Shown piece by piece: positions 25,301-33,114 of a DNA stretch of 33,463 bases. Position numbers and translations under genes: made by a program. Location of the stretch: contig CALIUM010000028.1 of the NCBI GenBank assembly GCA_938048735.1, positions 1 to 33,463 on the forward strand. The letters run 5' to 3'. The notes beneath the pieces were generated by a model. That model was not told where the DNA came from. It ran no database searches and saw nothing but the letters and a program-made list of their open reading frames with translations. The first letter of the stretch is position 1, and each line of letters opens with the position of its first letter. Source of the DNA: an uncultured archaeon. GTDB taxonomy: Archaea > Thermoproteota > Bathyarchaeia > TCS64.

Positions 25301-26395
25301 ATGAGCCTCACCTCGGGCCTAGATGCCCTAAGGGCGAGCCTTGAGGAGGTAACCCTGTCCACAGGCATAGGGGGGTTAGACGAGCTCCTCGGGGGAGGCA
25401 TCAGGCTGGGTGTCCTCCACCTCCTATACGGCAGCCCAGGGAGCCTCGTGGACGAGGTCCTCCATAGGATCCTCGTGAAGAGCCTGCTCCCCCAAGAGCG
25501 GGGAGGGCTGGGAGGAAGGGCCATCTACATCTCCTGCGGCAACTATAGGGAGGAGAGGGCCATTCTAAGGGTCAACCTATTAACCCGCCTCATGGAGGGC
25601 TTTGGTCTGGATCCCAGGGAAGCCCTGAAGAGGATCTATGTCCTCTGCGCATTCTCTCCGGAGCAGCAGGAGGAGGCCTTCGAGAGGGCCAGGAGCCTCG
25701 CGGAGGCTGATAAGACGGTGAGGCTGATCGCGGTCCACAACATCGCAAAGCTCTTCCCACCCAAGCCCGGAGGAGGTCCCCACATATCGGATGGGAGGCC
25801 GAGGCTCCAGAGGCTCGTTTTCGACCTGGGGAGGACATCCGCCGAGAGAGCCCTCGCCCTGGTGGCCACCTGTAGGCCTAAGGGATCCGCCGAGGGGGGC
25901 CTCCCAAAGCCTGAGGGGGGAAGATACCTCAGCCATACCTCGGGCGTTATCATATACTTCAGGGGGCTCGAGAGGGTTGTCATCTCAGCCCATCTCATAA
26001 AACACCCGAGCAGGGCTCCGAGGCGGATAGATTTCAGGATGGATGGAGGTGATCCCATGGGGAGGATAACCCACTCCTTCAGGGCCCAGTTCCAGGAGGA
26101 GCTGAGGAGGCTGGAGGCCAGCTTCGCGAAATCCCTCAGGGATGAGGGGCGCAGGGAGGCCTTCAACAGGATTGTGGAGGCTTGGGGGAGCGAGATGGGA
26201 GCGATGAGTAACGCCGATGTCCCAAATATCCTCAACATCATGATCCTGACAGCCCTCTTGGACAACAGGAAGAGGGTGGAGGAGCTATATCGGGATCTGG
26301 AGCAGCTCAGATCCCATATGGCCTCCCTTATCATGCCGGGGTCGAAGAACGGGGAGGATGGCCGTAGGGGTGCGCAGCCTGGGATGGATCCTTGA
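25301..26395 (+). CDS. RadA/RecA-fold paralog with destroyed ATPase motifs and C-terminal extension
   Basis: A 364-residue RecA-fold protein aligning with the RadA core next door: STGIGGLDELLGGGI, then GSPGSLVD (44-51) where RadA has GEYGAGKT, so the P-loop Lys and Thr are gone; PQERGGLGGRAIYISCGN (65-81) where RadA has PPERGG...IYIDTEG, so the catalytic Glu is lost; and RLIAVHNIAK (141-150), so the Walker B Asp is replaced. Residues about 255-345 add a helical extension with coiled-coil character (RAQFQEELRRLEASFAKSL, RVEELYRDLEQLRSHM). It should not hydrolyse ATP and probably acts as an adaptor. Its last 38 bases overlap the polymerase start, indicating tight coupling. The arrangement recalls bacterial ImuA, a RecA-like adaptor of an error-prone polymerase complex; this is inference. 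Confidence 0.82.
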   Translation: MSLTSGLDALRASLEEVTLSTGIGGLDELLGGGIRLGVLHLLYGSPGSLVDEVLHRILVKSLLPQERGGLGGRAIYISCGNYREERAILRVNLLTRLMEGFGLDPREALKRIYVLCAFSPEQQEEAFERARSLAEADKTVRLIAVHNIAKLFPPKPGGGPHISDGRPRLQRLVFDLGRTSAERALALVATCRPKGSAEGGLPKPEGGRYLSHTSGVIIYFRGLERVVISAHLIKHPSRAPRRIDFRMDGGDPMGRITHSFRAQFQEELRRLEASFAKSLRDEGRREAFNRIVEAWGSEMGAMSNADVPNILNIMILTALLDNRKRVEELYRDLEQLRSHMASLIMPGSKNGEDGRRGAQPGMDP

Positions 26396-28475
26396 CGTAT
26401 ACATCAGAGGGAGAAAGGCGATCCTATGGATCAAGCCGGAGGATGGCCCCATCATCAGGCTCGAGGATGAGTATAGGCCGGACCTCTACGCTGAGCCTTC
26501 TAGAGGGCTCTCACAGGAGGAGGCTATCACCCTCTTGGAGTCCCATCCAAACATAGAGCTGGTGGAGGCTGAGGAGAGGCGCTGCTCCATAGAATCCATG
26601 GATAAGAAGCCGGTCCTCCACATCCTCGTGGATGATCCCCACGACTATAGGAGGGTCATAGCCGACCTGGAGGGATCCCGTCTCATAAGGGGCCTCTACA
26701 ACATAGATCTACTCCATATCCAGAGATACCTGTTCTCCAGGGGGGTTGCACCGGCCTATAAGGTCGAGGTGGAGTACGATGGGTTGAAGCTGTGGGATGT
26801 TAGGATCCTAGATGACTCCCTCGAGGCATCGCCGCCCCCCTTCTCGACATATATCTTCTCCCTCAAGCCCGAATCCAGCCAGGCGGATGAGCCCATCTCA
26901 GAGGTCACCATATACGACGAGGAGCTGGGGGTCAGAGACAGGATTCGTGGGGCGGAAGGGGAGATCCTCAGGGTCTTCTGGGAGGGGATGGCGGGGGCTG
27001 ACCCGGACATCCTGGTCTCCTCCCACCCTGAGGCCGATTTGAGACGCCTCAGGAGGAGGTGCCTGGCTTGGGGCTTGGAGCCGGATGCGGGAAGGCATGG
27101 GGGTGGGATGGAGGATTTTAGGATGCATAGGGGGAGGGTCATCCTGGGGCTGGAGGCCTTCGGGGAGCGTGGAGTCGCGGGGTTGGCGGAGCTCTCCAGG
27201 TTCGCCTTCATCCCCCTAGAGCTGAGTTCCAGGTGGCCCGCTGGCAGGATCATTGACAGCCGCCAGTGCCTCGAGGCCTATAGGATGGGGATCCTGATCC
27301 CCAGGAGGGGCTCCCATGTGATCCATAGAACCGCCCTCGAGACAATTCAAAGGGATCGGGGAGGCTTCGTGATGGCCCCTATCGCGGGGCTCCACGAGAA
27401 CGTCGCTGAGCTGGACTATGAGTCGATGTTCCCCAGCATAATAGTCAGGGAGAACATAAGCTACGAGACTGTTGGGGCCTCAAGGGATGGCGTCGGCCTG
27501 CTGGGGCTGGTCGCAGCCGAGCCTCTGAGGAGGAGGATTCACTTCAAGCACATGAGGAGGGTGCTCCCCAGGGGCTCCGCAGAATGGACCTGGTGTGAGC
27601 AGAGGCAGAGGGCCCTGAAGGGGATCCTCGTCTGCATATATGGATACTCGGGCTGCTTCGCCAACAGGTATGGGAACATATCAACATTCGAGGAGGTGAA
27701 TCGGATAGCGAGGGACCGGCTTATAGAGAGCGTTAACATAGCCCTGAGCCAGGGGTTTAAGGTCCTCTACGCGGACACGGACAGCATCTTCGTGAAGAGG
27801 AGGGGGGCCACAGCCCAAGACTACGAGCAGCTCGCCGAATTGATATCCTCGAGGGTCGGGCTGCCCATCTCACTAGAAAACCACTATAGGTTCATAGTCT
27901 TCCTGAGGAGAGGGACCGACGGGAGGCTCGAGGTGGCTAAGAGGTACTTCGGAAAGCTGATGGACGGGATCATCCACAGCAGGGGCATATGGCTGAGGAG
28001 GGGGGATGCACCCCAGATCGCGAAAAGCCTACAGGAGGAGTTGATGAGGATCCTCTTCGACGCAGAAAGCTCGGAAGAGGTCCTGAGGTTTCAGGTTCCC
28101 AAGGCATTGGAACACCTCAGGGAGAGGTGCATGGAGGTGTTAGAAGGTGAGGCCGGCTGGAGGGAACTCGCTATCTCCAAGCGGCTCAGTAGACCCCTGA
28201 GGTGTTATAGAAGCAGGCTGCCCCACATCATCGCGGCGAGGCAGCTCAAAATAAAGGGCGTCGATCTCGGTGCAGGAGACCTCGTAGAATTCCTCTACGC
28301 AGAATCCGGAAACAGAAACCCCCACAGGAGGGTCGTCCCCACCCATCATCTAGGCCGAGAATGGAGAGGATATGATAAAAGGAAGTACGTGCACCTCCTC
28401 AAGCGGGCTGCTATGGAGATACTTGGCCCCTTAAATCCGGAAGGAGGAGAATACTCCCACCCAAATCTGACATGA
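26358..28475 (+). CDS. B-family DNA polymerase with degenerate proofreading domain
   Basis: A 705-residue family-B polymerase, shorter than replicative archaeal PolB. Polymerase motifs are intact: motif A DYESMFPSII (353-362), motif B KGILVCIYGYSG (421-432) with the conserved Lys and Tyr-Gly but without the usual Asn-Ser, and motif C YADTDS (471-476) with both catalytic Asp. GLHENVAELDYESM fits the family lead-in. In the exonuclease region I cannot find DIE (the likely position reads FSLKPES), Exo II reads LVSSHPEADL instead of NxxxFD, and Exo III has no clear YxxxD. Proofreading is therefore probably absent. No recognisable uracil-pocket domain was identified. ATG 26358 overlaps the RadA-paralog gene; GTG 26370 is an alternative. 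It is likely a damage-tolerance polymerase comparable to archaeal PolB2-type enzymes. Confidence 0.85.
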   Translation: MAVGVRSLGWILDVYIRGRKAILWIKPEDGPIIRLEDEYRPDLYAEPSRGLSQEEAITLLESHPNIELVEAEERRCSIESMDKKPVLHILVDDPHDYRRVIADLEGSRLIRGLYNIDLLHIQRYLFSRGVAPAYKVEVEYDGLKLWDVRILDDSLEASPPPFSTYIFSLKPESSQADEPISEVTIYDEELGVRDRIRGAEGEILRVFWEGMAGADPDILVSSHPEADLRRLRRRCLAWGLEPDAGRHGGGMEDFRMHRGRVILGLEAFGERGVAGLAELSRFAFIPLELSSRWPAGRIIDSRQCLEAYRMGILIPRRGSHVIHRTALETIQRDRGGFVMAPIAGLHENVAELDYESMFPSIIVRENISYETVGASRDGVGLLGLVAAEPLRRRIHFKHMRRVLPRGSAEWTWCEQRQRALKGILVCIYGYSGCFANRYGNISTFEEVNRIARDRLIESVNIALSQGFKVLYADTDSIFVKRRGATAQDYEQLAELISSRVGLPISLENHYRFIVFLRRGTDGRLEVAKRYFGKLMDGIIHSRGIWLRRGDAPQIAKSLQEELMRILFDAESSEEVLRFQVPKALEHLRERCMEVLEGEAGWRELAISKRLSRPLRCYRSRLPHIIAARQLKIKGVDLGAGDLVEFLYAESGNRNPHRRVVPTHHLGREWRGYDKRKYVHLLKRAAMEILGPLNPEGGEYSHPNLT

Positions 28476-28531
28476 ATTTAGCGTTCTCCATCCCTTAACC
28501 ATCTCAGGCTTCATGACCACCATCTCGGAAG

Positions 28532-29275
28532 TTAGAGGAGGATGAGGACCAGGAAGGTGGAGATGAGGCCTGTGATATAGATCCCATCGAATATCCCGGC
28601 CCCTCCCACGCTCACAATGGGGGCCCCGAGCCTTGGGATCTTATCCAGGTTCAGGAGGTCCGCGCCCAACAATGTCCCCATGGTCCCCGAGACATAGGCT
28701 ATGATGAATGGATTGCTTCTGATGTAGATTGAATATAGGAGGATGGAGGTTAGGGCCGTTGTGAGGGGTGGTATGAAAGTTGGTATTGCAATCCCCAACC
28801 CCTTCACAGGTTTAGCAACTCTATGGGTCACGATTGTAACTATTAATAGCGCTATAAGGATCTTCATGTATGTGATCGAGGGACTTGGCTCCCTATAAGG
28901 AACGGTAACCAAGAGAAGGTATACTGAGGTTATTACAGGTATAATTGCCCCACCAAAATTTATTGATAGAAGCGTCTTCCTCCTTCTCCTTCCAAACTCC
29001 GGTATTATCCAGCTAACTCCGAAGAAGCTCACCCTCCTCAGAGTTACTAAAGGCTCCATTGAAACTATCTCTTTTATTGGGAGGTTTATGTGGCTTCCAA
29101 AAAGGGATAGTAGAAATAGGATAAAAGCTAGGCTTAGCGGCAGACCTAAGGCCCTGGCGAAGATAACCTCCATGCTGATGAATAGGGGTAAAAGGATGAA
29201 GGTCCACCCCAGTATTATAAGGAAATATGGGATGGTGATCGGGCGAAAGATCAGTTTTGGGCCATTAGATCCCAT
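28532..29275 (-). CDS. DUF1614 family membrane protein
   Basis: A 247-residue polytopic membrane protein with roughly six or seven hydrophobic segments (e.g. PYFLIILGWTFILLPLFI near the N-terminus, ALGLPLSLAFILFLLSLF, IPVITSVYLLLVTV, ILIALLIVTIVTH). The C-terminal signature GTLLGADLLNLDKIPRLG followed by SVGGAGIFDGIYITGL is typical of DUF1614. Function unknown; the conserved Gly/Asp-rich motif in the last third suggests a catalytic or ion-binding site in the membrane. ATG at 29275 has no strong ribosome-binding site. It converges on polB and is probably monocistronic. Confidence 0.8.
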   Translation of the reverse strand: MGSNGPKLIFRPITIPYFLIILGWTFILLPLFISMEVIFARALGLPLSLAFILFLLSLFGSHINLPIKEIVSMEPLVTLRRVSFFGVSWIIPEFGRRRRKTLLSINFGGAIIPVITSVYLLLVTVPYREPSPSITYMKILIALLIVTIVTHRVAKPVKGLGIAIPTFIPPLTTALTSILLYSIYIRSNPFIIAYVSGTMGTLLGADLLNLDKIPRLGAPIVSVGGAGIFDGIYITGLISTFLVLILL

Positions 29276-29621
29276 CTCAAGCTACTCCCTCCGGGCTCTT
29301 AAAAGCCATCCCAATCTCTACCCTCCAGACTTCTTATAACCCCTTCTCTGAGGCCTCTGATAAGTTCGCTCATGATTTTATCCTTGGGATCTTGAGATAT
29401 CCCATATGTACTCATCAAATGGCCTAGCGCATCACCGATCTAAAGCAGTTAACTCCGAAGCCAACCCTGTTACTGGAAAAGTTATTGAGAAAGAATTTAG
29501 CTGAGGCGGTTTTGACTCCAAGCCGACCGCGGGGGATAAAGCGGATATACGGAGCCTGCTGTTCAGCTATGCCTGGTGGCACAAGAAGGAGGGCTACGCC
29601 GATGCCACTATTACAACTAGA

Positions 29622-30422
29622 GTGAAGATATTAAAGATCTTAGTCAAGCGCGGGGCAAACCTGCTAGACCCTGAGTCGGTTAAGGAGATAATAGCCCGTC
29701 AGGAATGGAGTCCGAAGAGGAAGATGATCGCCGTCGATGCTTACACGGCCCTCCTCAGGATGAGGGGTGGGACCTGGGATCCTCCGAGGTATAAACTCGC
29801 CCCGAGGCTCCCCTTCATCCCGATGGAGGAGGAGCTTGATGCCTTAATAGCTGGGTGTGGGCCTAAGACCTCCACATTCCTGAGGCTCCTCAAGGAGACT
29901 GGCATGAGGGCTGGAGAGGCAAATGGGATCCACTGGGATGACTTAGACTTTGAGACATCCACGGTTAGGGTGACCCCTGAGAAGGGGAGCAATCCCAGGA
30001 TCTTCAAGCTCTCATCGAGGCTCATGGCGATGCTGAATGCCCTGAGGGGCAAGAGCGGATCTAGTAGGGTGTTCAGCAGGAACCTAAATACCATCAGGCG
30101 CCTATACGAGAGGCAGCGGGCCACCATAGCGAGGAAGCTCCAGAACCCGAGGCTCCTGAGGATCAGCTTCCACACATTCAGGCACTGGAAGGCGACGATG
30201 GAATATGCAAAGACGAAGGACATCCTACACGTCATGCGCCTCCTAGGCCATAAGAGGATCCAGAACACCCTCATATACACCCAGCTCGTGGACCTCAAGA
30301 CTGACGAGTATACCTCAAAGGCGGCCAGGGATGCCGGGGAGGCATCCAGGCTGATAGAGGCCGGGTTCGACTACGTCTGCACAACGCCCGAGGGCGTGAT
30401 GCTCTTCAGGAAGAGGAAATAG
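29622..30422 (+). CDS. Tyrosine recombinase next to tRNA-Phe; true start unresolved
   Basis: Catalytic residues of a phage-integrase/XerA-like recombinase are visible (numbered from GTG 29622): Arg96 in ETGMRAGEA, Lys121 in TPEKGS, His184 and Arg187 in HTFRHWK, His210 in LLGHKR, and nucleophile Tyr219 in TLIYTQL. The C-terminus ends EAGFDYVCTTPEGVML then basic residues, a form common in archaeal integrases. The same frame is open from 29505 and reads SLLFSYAWWHKKEGYADATI upstream, clearly more of the N-terminal SAM-like domain, but offers no ATG/GTG/TTG before a stop at 29502. The gene is therefore either 5'-truncated or uses a CTG (29556). Its stop is 24 bases from the 3' end of tRNA-Phe, the usual placement of an element integrated at a tRNA. 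No second attachment copy was found in the window. Confidence 0.82.
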   Translation: MKILKILVKRGANLLDPESVKEIIARQEWSPKRKMIAVDAYTALLRMRGGTWDPPRYKLAPRLPFIPMEEELDALIAGCGPKTSTFLRLLKETGMRAGEANGIHWDDLDFETSTVRVTPEKGSNPRIFKLSSRLMAMLNALRGKSGSSRVFSRNLNTIRRLYERQRATIARKLQNPRLLRISFHTFRHWKATMEYAKTKDILHVMRLLGHKRIQNTLIYTQLVDLKTDEYTSKAARDAGEASRLIEAGFDYVCTTPEGVMLFRKRK

Positions 30423-30446
30423 GCCGGAAGCCGCGGGAGAAGTAAA

Positions 30447-30544
30447 TGGTGCCGCGGGAGTGACTTGAACACTCGACATTCCGGTCTTCAGCCTCGCCCT
30501 TCCCATCGGGAAGTCGGACGCTCTCCCACCTGAGCTACCGCGGC
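30447..30544 (-). tRNA. tRNA-Phe(GAA) with intron in the anticodon stem
   Basis: Acceptor GCCGCGG pairs with CCGCGGC, followed by A and an encoded CCA. The T arm is GAGTG-TTCAAGT-CACTC and the D stem GCTC/GAGC. The anticodon loop CTGAAGA gives GAA. A good anticodon stem (TCCGG/CCGGA) forms only if 22 bases (30493-30514) are removed after nucleotide 30, leaving a 76-base mature tRNA with CCA. The intron itself folds (CTTCCC/GGGAAG). Position 30/31 is non-canonical and needs the archaeal splicing endonuclease. Confidence 0.93.
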
Positions 30545-30570
30545 AGGCGATCTAACCTCCACAAAGTTTT

Positions 30571-30578
30571 AATATAAA
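30571..30578 (-). promoter_or_regulatory. TATA box of tRNA-Phe
   Basis: TTTATATT on the minus strand, centred about 30 bases upstream of the mature tRNA 5' end, in an otherwise GC-rich surrounding. This is a textbook archaeal TATA position for a tRNA with a short 5' leader. Confidence 0.65.
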
Positions 30579-30703
30579 GATTATCTAGGCAGGGACCTTT
30601 ACAGGGGGCTATATCGATGCCTTAAATCCTAGGGAGCGACTAGTTCCCTTGAACCTTAACCTTGTAGACGAGGTTTTAATCCTTTATCTCAAATAAGGGG
30701 CCT

Positions 30704-30964
30704 TCACATATTTTGGATTTCGTAGGTGTAGGTGGCCTCTGCCCCGCAGGAGGGCCCCTCCCTCTTTATGAGGCGTATTCCAGAGGCTTCTTGGAGCTTC
30801 TTTGATGAGAGGGCTGAGCATATGGTGGGGATCTTGCCTTTAAGCCCCATCTCCCTCTGGATCTCGCCAGCCTTAATGGTGATGACCTTGGTGCCCTTAT
30901 CCCTAGCTGGCCTAACATACCTCTCCTGGATGAAGCCCCTTACCTCATCTGCTAGAGATTTCAT
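30704..30964 (-). CDS. Small conserved archaeal protein, helix-turn-helix-like
   Basis: An 86-residue basic protein: an N-terminal helix (SLADEVRGFIQERYVRPAR), then KVITIKAGEIQREMGLKGKIPTICSAL, resembling a recognition helix region, and a C-terminal strand LIKREGPSCGAEATYTYEI. The pattern IxAGEIxxxxGLxxxxPxxCSAL is one I associate with small archaeal proteins, sometimes fused to restriction-type enzymes, but I cannot name it securely. Start ATG 30964; a TTTAAATGG box centred about 24 bases upstream implies a leaderless mRNA. Nucleic-acid binding is inferred. Confidence 0.7.
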   Translation of the reverse strand: MKSLADEVRGFIQERYVRPARDKGTKVITIKAGEIQREMGLKGKIPTICSALSSKKLQEASGIRLIKREGPSCGAEATYTYEIQNM

Positions 30965-31055
30965 ATCCTAAACTTCTACAGATCCATTTAAAGGCTTTCC
31001 GGATGGCTTCTACGCAGGGAATACTCATATTATGGGGAGGAACCTATTGTAACCC

Positions 31056-33104
31056 GTGTTTAAACGCGTTTTGGAGAGGCTTGAGGGAGAGATCTCAGGG
31101 GAGTCAGCTCTCAACCTAGTCTACGACCTGAGCCGTTATCACAGGATACAGGGAAGCCCAGGATTGAGGGCTGCGGTAACCTACGCGGCTGAGACCCTGA
31201 GGGGATATGGCCTCGAGGCTGAGGTTAGGAGATACCCAGCTGACGGCGCGACCTACTGCTGGAGCAACCTTATGTTCAAGGAGTGGAGCTGTCGGGATGC
31301 GGAGTTGAGGTTGATAGAACCCCGTGAAGAGGCACAAGTCCTAGCCAGATGGTCGGACTCCAAGTTCACCCTAATCCAGAGGAGCCATCCCACCCCTCCA
31401 GGTGGATCGGAGGCGGAGCTGGTGGTCCTCGAGGATGGGGAGGAGGAATCCGAATATGAGGGATTGGATGTGGAGGGGAAGGTCGTCTTAACCCGTGGGG
31501 ATATAAGCCGAGTCTACGAGTTGGCGGTTGAGCGTAGAGGAGCCATTGGGATAATCTTCGATGGGATGAGGACCTTTCCACCAGTGAGGAGGGAGGGGGA
31601 CCTCGAAGACGCCCTTCAGTACACGAGCTTCTGGTGGTCAGGAGGGGAGAAGCCGGCCTTCGGATTCGTCCTCTCACCCAGAAAGGGCAGATGGCTCAGG
31701 CTACTGGCAAAGGAGAGGATGAAGAAGGGAGAGACCCTGAAGATCTGGGCTATGGTGGACTCCAAGTTCTATGATGGGGCCATGGAGAACGCGGTCGCCT
31801 ACATAGGGGGAGGGATCGATGAGGAGGTCCTACTCGTAGCTCATATATGCCATCCCCAGCCCTCCTCTAACGATAATGCCTCAGGATGTGCAGCTGTAAT
31901 GGAGGCTGCGAGGGCGCTTCATAGGCTCATTACTAGGGGAGAACTTCCGAGACCTAAGAGGTCTATGAGGTTTATGCTCATGCCTGAGATGACTGGAACC
32001 TACGCCTGGCTGGCGGAGGATGAGGGCAGGATTGGGAGGATTGTGGCAGCCCTGAACCTTGACATGGTCGGAGAGAACCAGAACCTCTGTGGAGGGCCGT
32101 TGATAATCGAGAGGCCCCCCATGGCCATGCCCTCCTACACAGACGCCCTTCTAGAAGCCATACTGGACATGGTTAAGGTTGAGGGGAGAAACCTAGCGGG
32201 CACAGCCGGATATCCGCTATTCAAGTATGCAGTCACCCCCTTCTCAGGCGGGAGCGACCACTACATCCTGAGCGACCCCTCTATCGGGATCCCATGCCCC
32301 ATGATAATCCAGTGGCCGGATAGGTTCTACCACACGAGCTATGATACCCCTGACAAGGTTGACCCAGAGATGCTTAGGAAGGTCGCCCTGATGGCCGCAA
32401 CATACGCCTACTTCATAGCCAATGCGGGCTTGGAGGAGGCCATCTGGCTCCTCGGCGAGACAGTAACCCGTAAGAAGATGGAGATAGCCTCCAAAATAAG
32501 AAGCCAGACCAACAAGATCATCGATGAGTTAGAAAAGGGTGATCCAGAGGATGCAGCCCTCCAGGGCCTGAAGGTTCTTGAAGATAGGGCGAAATTTCTC
32601 TTAGACCGAGGGGTTGAGGCGGTGAAGAGCATTAGAAGACTTTTAGAAGAGAACCCGACCTACAAAGCCCTCGAGGAGAAATACATATCCGATCTAGAGG
32701 AGTTTGCAGAAAGGGAGATATATCTGGCCAAGCTTACCATAGAAGAGTGCTTAAAACAAAGGGGAATAAAGCCAACAAAGAAGAAGGAAGTCCTGGAGGA
32801 GATTGAAAAAGATGCAGCTGAAAAGATACCAAAAAGGATCTACAGGGGTCCCCCATCCACCAGGACCTGGATTAGGATGCTATCAAGGGAAGATAGAGAT
32901 GCCCTGTGGAGGCTCGAGAAGGAGCACAGGGAGAGCAGAATTCTTGGAACCCTAGCACTATACTGGACAGATGGGAGAAGAAGCCTCTCGGAGATCGCCG
33001 ATCTTGTGGAACTCGAGACGGGAAAAAGGGACATCAAGTACCTCCTAGAATACTTCGGCTTGTTAGAGAAGATGGGCCTAATCCGGATTGAGAGAAGGCC
33101 ATAA
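31056..33104 (+). CDS. DUF4910/M28-type metallo-aminopeptidase with C-terminal helical and winged-helix-like region
   Basis: A 682-residue protein. The N-terminal region has an M28 zinc-peptidase core interrupted by a PA-like insert (about 100-240). Likely metal and catalytic residues: His263/His266 and Asp273 in VAHICHPQPSSNDNASG, Glu311 in LMPEMTGT, Asp336 in LNLDMVGEN, Asp401-His402 in GGSDHYIL, and His426 in RFYHTSYDTPDK. This resembles DUF4910 aminopeptidase-like proteins. After about residue 450 comes a long charged helical region (likely coiled coil) and then a C-terminal winged-helix-like segment (RRSLSEIADLVELETGKRDIKYLLEYFGLLEKMGLI). No signal peptide is visible, so it is cytosolic. 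GTG 31056 has GGGGAGG upstream at a long distance. The substrate is unknown. It converges on the ORF ending at 33115. Confidence 0.82.
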   Translation: MFKRVLERLEGEISGESALNLVYDLSRYHRIQGSPGLRAAVTYAAETLRGYGLEAEVRRYPADGATYCWSNLMFKEWSCRDAELRLIEPREEAQVLARWSDSKFTLIQRSHPTPPGGSEAELVVLEDGEEESEYEGLDVEGKVVLTRGDISRVYELAVERRGAIGIIFDGMRTFPPVRREGDLEDALQYTSFWWSGGEKPAFGFVLSPRKGRWLRLLAKERMKKGETLKIWAMVDSKFYDGAMENAVAYIGGGIDEEVLLVAHICHPQPSSNDNASGCAAVMEAARALHRLITRGELPRPKRSMRFMLMPEMTGTYAWLAEDEGRIGRIVAALNLDMVGENQNLCGGPLIIERPPMAMPSYTDALLEAILDMVKVEGRNLAGTAGYPLFKYAVTPFSGGSDHYILSDPSIGIPCPMIIQWPDRFYHTSYDTPDKVDPEMLRKVALMAATYAYFIANAGLEEAIWLLGETVTRKKMEIASKIRSQTNKIIDELEKGDPEDAALQGLKVLEDRAKFLLDRGVEAVKSIRRLLEENPTYKALEEKYISDLEEFAEREIYLAKLTIEECLKQRGIKPTKKKEVLEEIEKDAAEKIPKRIYRGPPSTRTWIRMLSREDRDALWRLEKEHRESRILGTLALYWTDGRRSLSEIADLVELETGKRDIKYLLEYFGLLEKMGLIRIERRP

Positions 33105-33114
33105 CTGAAATATT

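Noticed and set aside
29505-30544. Complete integrated element between the tRNA-Phe and a second att site
   Set aside because: No duplicate of the tRNA 3' end was found to the left within the window, and the adjacent gene is an ordinary chromosomal membrane protein.
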